A DNA stretch of 64,000 bases from Pseudomonas khorasanensis (GTDB lineage Bacteria; Pseudomonadota; Gammaproteobacteria; Pseudomonadales; Pseudomonadaceae): the NCBI RefSeq assembly GCF_014268505.2, contig NZ_JABWQP020000010.1, positions 62,001 through 126,000 on the forward strand, read 5' to 3'. Of this stretch, positions 59,847 through 64,000 are shown in pieces. Position numbers and translations under genes: made by a program. Each line of letters opens with the position of its first letter. Positions within the stretch are counted from its first letter, which is position 1. The notes under the pieces are model-generated. The model saw nothing but the letters and a program-made list of their open reading frames with translations, did no database searches and was not told the DNA's origin.

Positions 59847-62800
59847 TTATTGCGCGGCTTTTTCGTCCTTTTGCGGCTCGCGAATCTTGTACCAGGCCAC
59901 ATAAAGCGCAGGCAGGAACAGCAGCGTCAGCAACGTCGCCACCACAATCCCGCCAATCATCGCGTAAGCCATCGGCCCCCAGAACACTTCCCGGGCGATC
60001 GGGATCATGCCCATGCTCGCCGCCGCCGCGGTCAGCAGGATCGGCCGGCGCCGGTGTTCGGTCGCTTCAACCACCGCGTCCCACGGCGCATAGCCTTTCT
60101 GTTCGAATTCGTCGATCTGGGTCACCAGAATCACCGAGTTGCGGATGATGATGCCGATCAGCGCCAGAATCCCCAGAATCGCCACAAAGCCCATCGGCGT
60201 GCCGGTCGGCACCAGCGCCAGCACCACGCCGATCAGTCCCAGCGGCGCGACACTGGCCACCAGGAACATCTTCTGCACGCTGTGCAACTGGATCATCAGG
60301 AACGTCGCCATCAGGAACAGCATCAACGGCAACACCTTGGCAATCGGCCCCTGGGCCTTGCCGCTTTCCTCCACCGTACCGCCGGTGGCGACCTTGTAGC
60401 CGACCGGCAATTTATCCCCAAAAGCGTCAATCGTCGGTTTGAGCAGTTTCACCAGATCAGTCGGCTGAATCTCGTCGCGCACCGAGGCTTTGATGGTGAT
60501 GGTCGGCAAGCGGTCGCGACGCCACACCAGCGGCTGTTCCAGTTCATAGCGCACGGTGGCAAACGCCAGCAGCGGAATCGATGTGCCGCTCGGGGTGACA
60601 ATCTGCAGGTTTTGCAAAGTTTCCGGCGTTCCACGTTCGGAATCCACAGCCCGACCAACCACGTTGATGAGGTAGATATCATCATCGACCTGAGTCAACG
60701 GCGAGCCGCTGACGATGCTGTTCATCAGGTTCGCCACGTCTTCGGACGACAGCCCGAGTTGCCGGGCCTTGTCTTGGGCGATGTCGATGCGCAGGACCTT
60801 GCCCGGCTCGTTCCAGTCGTAAATGATCTCGCCGATGTGCGGGTTCTTGTCCAGCTCGGTCGCCAGATCGATGGCGTGTCGGCGTACTTGATCGACATCC
60901 TTGCCACTGACCCGGTACTGGATCGGACGCCCCACCGGCGGACCCATTTCCAGCGCTTGCACATAACTGCCGATGCCGACGAAGTCTTTGTGCAGGCGCT
61001 CGCGCAAACGCTGGCTCAACGCCTCGCGGGCTTCGAAGTCTTTGCTCACGATCACCAGTTGCGCGTAGTACGGGTTCTGCAATTGCTGGTCGAGCGGCAG
61101 GTAGAAGCGGATCGCGCCCTGACCGATATAAGTGCTCCAGCGCACGATGTCCGGGTCGCCCTTGAGCGTTGCTTCGAGCTTGTCCACCGCCTTGCGGGTT
61201 TCGTCGATCGAGGCGTTTTGCGGCAGATTAAGGTCGACGAGGATTTCCGGACGGTCCGAGGCCGGGAAGAACTGATTCTGCACAAAGCGCATGCAAAACA
61301 CCGACAACACAAAAAGCAGCACGGTGATGCCGATGGCCCACCAGCGGTTGCGCATGGCCCACAGCAGGCCACCGTTGAAAGCGCGACCGACGCGACCCGG
61401 CTCGGCAGCGTGCGGCTTCACATTGGCGCTGAGAATGTGCACACCGATCACCGGCGCGAAGAACACCGCCACCACCCATGACACGATCATTGCTACGGCA
61501 ATCACTGCGAACAGCGTGTAGGTGTACTCGCCGGCCGAGCTGGCGTTGAGGCCGATGGGCACGAAACCGGCGACGGTCACCAGAGTACCGGTGAGCATCG
61601 GAAACGCCGTCGAGGTGTAGGCGAACGTCGCCGCCTGCTCTTTGCTTTCACCCATTTCCAGACGTGTGACCATCATCTCCACGGTGATCATCGCGTCGTC
61701 CACCAGCAGGCCGAGGGCGATGATCAGCGCGCCGAGGGAAATCCGCTGCATGGTGATGCCGCTGTATTCCATGAACACAAACACCATCGCCAGCACCAGC
61801 GGAATCGAGCAGGCCACCACCAGACCGGCGCGCACGCCGAGGCTGATGAAACTCACCACCAGCACAATGATCACCGCCTCGAACAAGGCGCTGGTGAAGC
61901 CGCCGACGGCTTCTTCCACCACCACGGCCTGATCGGAAACGGTGTGCACGCCGACGCCCACCGGCAAGTCCGCCGTGAGCTGGTCGATACGCGCGTGCAG
62001 GGCCTTGCCGAATTCCTGGACGTTGCCGCCCTTGCGCATGGCGATCGCCAGGCCGATGGCCGGTTTGCCGTCGAAGCGGAACTCCGGTGTCGCCGGATCG
62101 ACGTAACCGCGGCTGATTTCGGCGATGTCGGCCAGACGATAGAAGCGGTCGTTGAGCTTGAGATTGACCTCGGCCAGGTCCTTCTCCGACTCGAACTGAC
62201 CCGAGGTGCGCACGGAAATCCGTTCCGGCCCCGCCTCGATCACCCCGGCCGGGGTCACCGCGTTCTGCGATTGCAGGCTCTGCACCACCTGACGCTGGTC
62301 GATACCCAGCGCGGCAAGTTTGCGCGTCGAGAAATTCAGGTAAATCGTTTCGTCCTGCTGGCCGACCATTTCGATCTTGCCCAGCCCCGGCACGTTGCGG
62401 ATTTCGGCGCGGGCCTGTTCCACGTAATCGCGCAACTGGCGCATGGTCAGGCCGTCGGCGGTGAAGGCGTAGACCGAGCCAAAGACGTCACCGAACTCAT
62501 CGTTGAATCCCGGCCCTTGAATCCCTTGAGGAAACTGCCCACGAATGTCGTCGATCTTCTTGCGCACCTGGTACCAGATTTCCGGGATGTCCTTGGCGCT
62601 GGTGGTGTCGCGCAGGTACACGTACACCGTCGATTCGCCGGGGCGCGTGTAGCTTTTCACGTAGTCGAGGGAGTCGAGCTCTTCGAGTTTTTTCTCGATG
62701 CGGTCGGTAACCTGTTTGAGGGTTTCGTCCTGAGTCGCGCCGGGCCATTTAGTCTGGATCACCATGGTCTTGATGGTGAACGACGGGTCTTCTTCGCGGC

Positions 62801-62909
62801 CAAGATTGAAATAGGAAAACACGCCCATCAGTAGCCCGACGAACATCAGGTACCAAACGAAAGACTGGTGCTTGAGGGCCCATTCGGAGAGGTTGAAAGA
62901 GCCTTTCAT
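59847..62909 (-). CDS. RND-family efflux transporter, inner-membrane pump
   Basis: A 1020-residue pump of the AcrB/MexB superfamily with 12 transmembrane helices. The proton-relay aspartates are in GLLVDDAMITVEMM near 400, and two large periplasmic loops separate the helices. The N terminus MKGSFNLSEWALKHQSFVWY and the FNLGREEDPSFTIKTMVIQT segment are closer to the TriC/MexK-like branch than to MexB. The likely role is proton-driven export of drugs or lipids. The start overlaps the adaptor gene by 4 bp. No outer-membrane factor is in the window. Confidence 0.9.
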   Translation of the reverse strand: MKGSFNLSEWALKHQSFVWYLMFVGLLMGVFSYFNLGREEDPSFTIKTMVIQTKWPGATQDETLKQVTDRIEKKLEELDSLDYVKSYTRPGESTVYVYLRDTTSAKDIPEIWYQVRKKIDDIRGQFPQGIQGPGFNDEFGDVFGSVYAFTADGLTMRQLRDYVEQARAEIRNVPGLGKIEMVGQQDETIYLNFSTRKLAALGIDQRQVVQSLQSQNAVTPAGVIEAGPERISVRTSGQFESEKDLAEVNLKLNDRFYRLADIAEISRGYVDPATPEFRFDGKPAIGLAIAMRKGGNVQEFGKALHARIDQLTADLPVGVGVHTVSDQAVVVEEAVGGFTSALFEAVIIVLVVSFISLGVRAGLVVACSIPLVLAMVFVFMEYSGITMQRISLGALIIALGLLVDDAMITVEMMVTRLEMGESKEQAATFAYTSTAFPMLTGTLVTVAGFVPIGLNASSAGEYTYTLFAVIAVAMIVSWVVAVFFAPVIGVHILSANVKPHAAEPGRVGRAFNGGLLWAMRNRWWAIGITVLLFVLSVFCMRFVQNQFFPASDRPEILVDLNLPQNASIDETRKAVDKLEATLKGDPDIVRWSTYIGQGAIRFYLPLDQQLQNPYYAQLVIVSKDFEAREALSQRLRERLHKDFVGIGSYVQALEMGPPVGRPIQYRVSGKDVDQVRRHAIDLATELDKNPHIGEIIYDWNEPGKVLRIDIAQDKARQLGLSSEDVANLMNSIVSGSPLTQVDDDIYLINVVGRAVDSERGTPETLQNLQIVTPSGTSIPLLAFATVRYELEQPLVWRRDRLPTITIKASVRDEIQPTDLVKLLKPTIDAFGDKLPVGYKVATGGTVEESGKAQGPIAKVLPLMLFLMATFLMIQLHSVQKMFLVASVAPLGLIGVVLALVPTGTPMGFVAILGILALIGIIIRNSVILVTQIDEFEQKGYAPWDAVVEATEHRRRPILLTAAAASMGMIPIAREVFWGPMAYAMIGGIVVATLLTLLFLPALYVAWYKIREPQKDEKAAQ

Positions 62910-63970
62910 TGACTGTCCTCGTCAAGTTTTACCGATTGTCCGGGTTTGAGACTGTTGACGCCGGCGCTGACCACGCGCTCGCCGTTTTCTACGCCGCCGG
63001 CCAGCACCACGCTGTGTTCAGTGCGGCTGATGACCGTGACGTCGCGCGGGCTTACGGTTTTGCTCTGGGTGTCGATTACCCAGATCCGCGATTTGCCATC
63101 GACTTCCTGCAGCGCGGTGAGCGGTAATTCGAGGCGCGGTTTGATCGCCGAACTGAGGGTCACGCTGATGGCCGTGCCGAGGCGGAAACCGTCCGGCGTT
63201 TCGGCCAGGCTCAGGCGCGCGCGTCGGGTGCGCGTGGCGCTTTGTGCCTGGGGCTCGATTTCGCGGATGATCGCCGTGGTGTTGATGCTCGGGTCGAGTT
63301 GCGCGGCCACCGAAAACACCACATCACTGGGCAACTGATCGACCAGCGTATCGGGCAGATCGATCACCGCTTCCTTGATGTCCGGTTGCGCCAGCGTCAC
63401 GACTTGCTGCCCCGCCGTCACCACTTGCCCGGCCTCGGCGTTCCACGCAGTGACGACGGCCTTGTGATCGGCGCGCAGCTCGGTGTAACTCAGTTGATCC
63501 TTGCTTTGGCTGACCGCCGCCCGCGCCTGATCGAGCGAGGCCTGGGTGGTTTTCAGGTCGGTAGTGGCGACGTCCAGTTGCGCCTGCGCCCCGACGCCGC
63601 GATCGAACAGCGCTTGCTGGCGCCGTGCGTTGGCCTGGGCGTTGATCAGTTGCGCCTGGATTCTCGCCAGATCGCCCTGGGCCGAGCGCAACTGATTCTG
63701 CTGGTCGGACGGGTCGAGCGTCGCGAGCAAGGTGCCCTTCTGCACCTCGGCGCCTACATCGACGTTACGTCGGGCGATGCGTCCACCGACGCGAAATCCG
63801 GTATTGCTCTCGTAGCGCGCCTGAATGCTCCCGGCAAAACGACCGAGGCTTTCTTCGTTCAGTGCTTTGACCGTGACCGACAGCACCGGCCGCACCGGTT
63901 CCGGCGGCGCTTCCTTTTCCGAGCAGGCGACCAGCATCATCGCCGCGCACAACAGACCGAGACGCTTCAT
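62906..63970 (-). CDS. RND efflux periplasmic adaptor, lipoprotein
   Basis: A 354-residue membrane fusion protein. The signal has the lipobox LVAC with C16 lipidated, followed by SEKEAPPEPVRPVLSV. Lipoyl half-domains (GFRVGGRIARRNVDVGAEVQ and YTELRADHKAVVTAWNAEAG) flank an alpha-helical hairpin (about 75-145). It bridges the pump to an outer-membrane channel. Its stop overlaps the pump ATG and its ATG overlaps the upstream stop, so all are in one operon. Confidence 0.92.
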   Translation of the reverse strand: MKRLGLLCAAMMLVACSEKEAPPEPVRPVLSVTVKALNEESLGRFAGSIQARYESNTGFRVGGRIARRNVDVGAEVQKGTLLATLDPSDQQNQLRSAQGDLARIQAQLINAQANARRQQALFDRGVGAQAQLDVATTDLKTTQASLDQARAAVSQSKDQLSYTELRADHKAVVTAWNAEAGQVVTAGQQVVTLAQPDIKEAVIDLPDTLVDQLPSDVVFSVAAQLDPSINTTAIIREIEPQAQSATRTRRARLSLAETPDGFRLGTAISVTLSSAIKPRLELPLTALQEVDGKSRIWVIDTQSKTVSPRDVTVISRTEHSVVLAGGVENGERVVSAGVNSLKPGQSVKLDEDSQ

Positions 63971-64000
63971 GGCTGCGCTCCCGGTTGCAGATCCTTGTAG
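63967..64000 (-). CDS. C-terminal end of an upstream efflux-operon gene, probably a second adaptor (partial)
   Basis: The minus strand reads YKDLQPGAQP followed by TGA, and this stop overlaps the ATG of the adaptor gene (ATGA). Such a Gly/Pro-rich ending with LQPG is common at the end of RND adaptor proteins, so this may be a second membrane fusion protein, as in TriABC. Only ten codons are visible, so the identity is an inference. Confidence 0.5.
   Translation of the reverse strand, partial: YKDLQPGAQP

Noticed and set aside
59490..61481. A 663-codon plus-strand frame opposite the RND pump
   Set aside because: The translation is His/Arg/Gln-rich and motif-free; the minus strand encodes a full RND transporter.

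Overview
The window is chromosomal DNA of a fluorescent Pseudomonas, most likely of the P. fluorescens group. The evidence is the high GC content, the many REP-type palindromes and the gene order. From about 8.7 to 36 kb the order cysQ-nudE-yrfG-kbp-LysR-fdhD-FdhF/YdeP, then hydroxyacyl-CoA dehydrogenase, pckA, hslO, PAP2, hslR, rimABK, envZ/ompR, tex, hotdog thioesterase, gshA follows the arrangement I recall from other pseudomonads. There are no rRNA or tRNA genes, CRISPR arrays, transposases or phage genes.

Layout. 0-4.2 kb (minus strand): the start of aguA, aguB (agmatine to putrescine) and a 969-residue fusion of a small-molecule kinase with a class III PLP enzyme. 4.3-8.6 kb (plus): a lone rfbC, the dctB-dctD two-component system and an overlapping hotdog thioesterase. 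8.7-15.8 kb: housekeeping genes (cysQ, nudE, yrfG, kbp) and a formate-dehydrogenase-like unit (LysR, fdhD, molybdopterin oxidoreductase). 16-20.4 kb: glycine-zipper protein, thioesterase, 3-hydroxyacyl-CoA dehydrogenase and a RecQ-family helicase. 20.5-22.3 kb: a small accessory islet with a tiny lipoprotein and an alpha/beta-hydrolase-like protein. 22.3-35.9 kb: conserved core ending with gshA.

36-56 kb is strikingly rich in sulfur genes. It holds tauABCD (taurine), serine O-acetyltransferase, D-cysteine desulfhydrase with the cystine transporter tcyJLN, and a tightly packed plus-strand run of two SfnB/DszC-like flavin monooxygenases, one DszA/NtaA-like FMN monooxygenase and a methionine-type ABC transporter (metQ-metN-metI). 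Two of these units, tauA and sfnB, share a similar AT-rich upstream box. mgrA, the choline transporter betT with a BetI-like operator, and a two-repeat protein of unknown function are interspersed. 56-64 kb carries a small unknown protein behind a structured leader, a methyltransferase, an exported glycosidase-like protein, and an RND efflux pump with one complete and one partial adaptor gene.

Many intergenic gaps hold REP/BIME palindromes of at least three sequence families, usually just downstream of genes. The best candidates for undescribed biology are the sfnB-sfnB-LLM-metQNI desulfurisation and uptake module, the kinase-lyase fusion, the alpha/beta-hydrolase islet and the structured leader at 56.2 kb.
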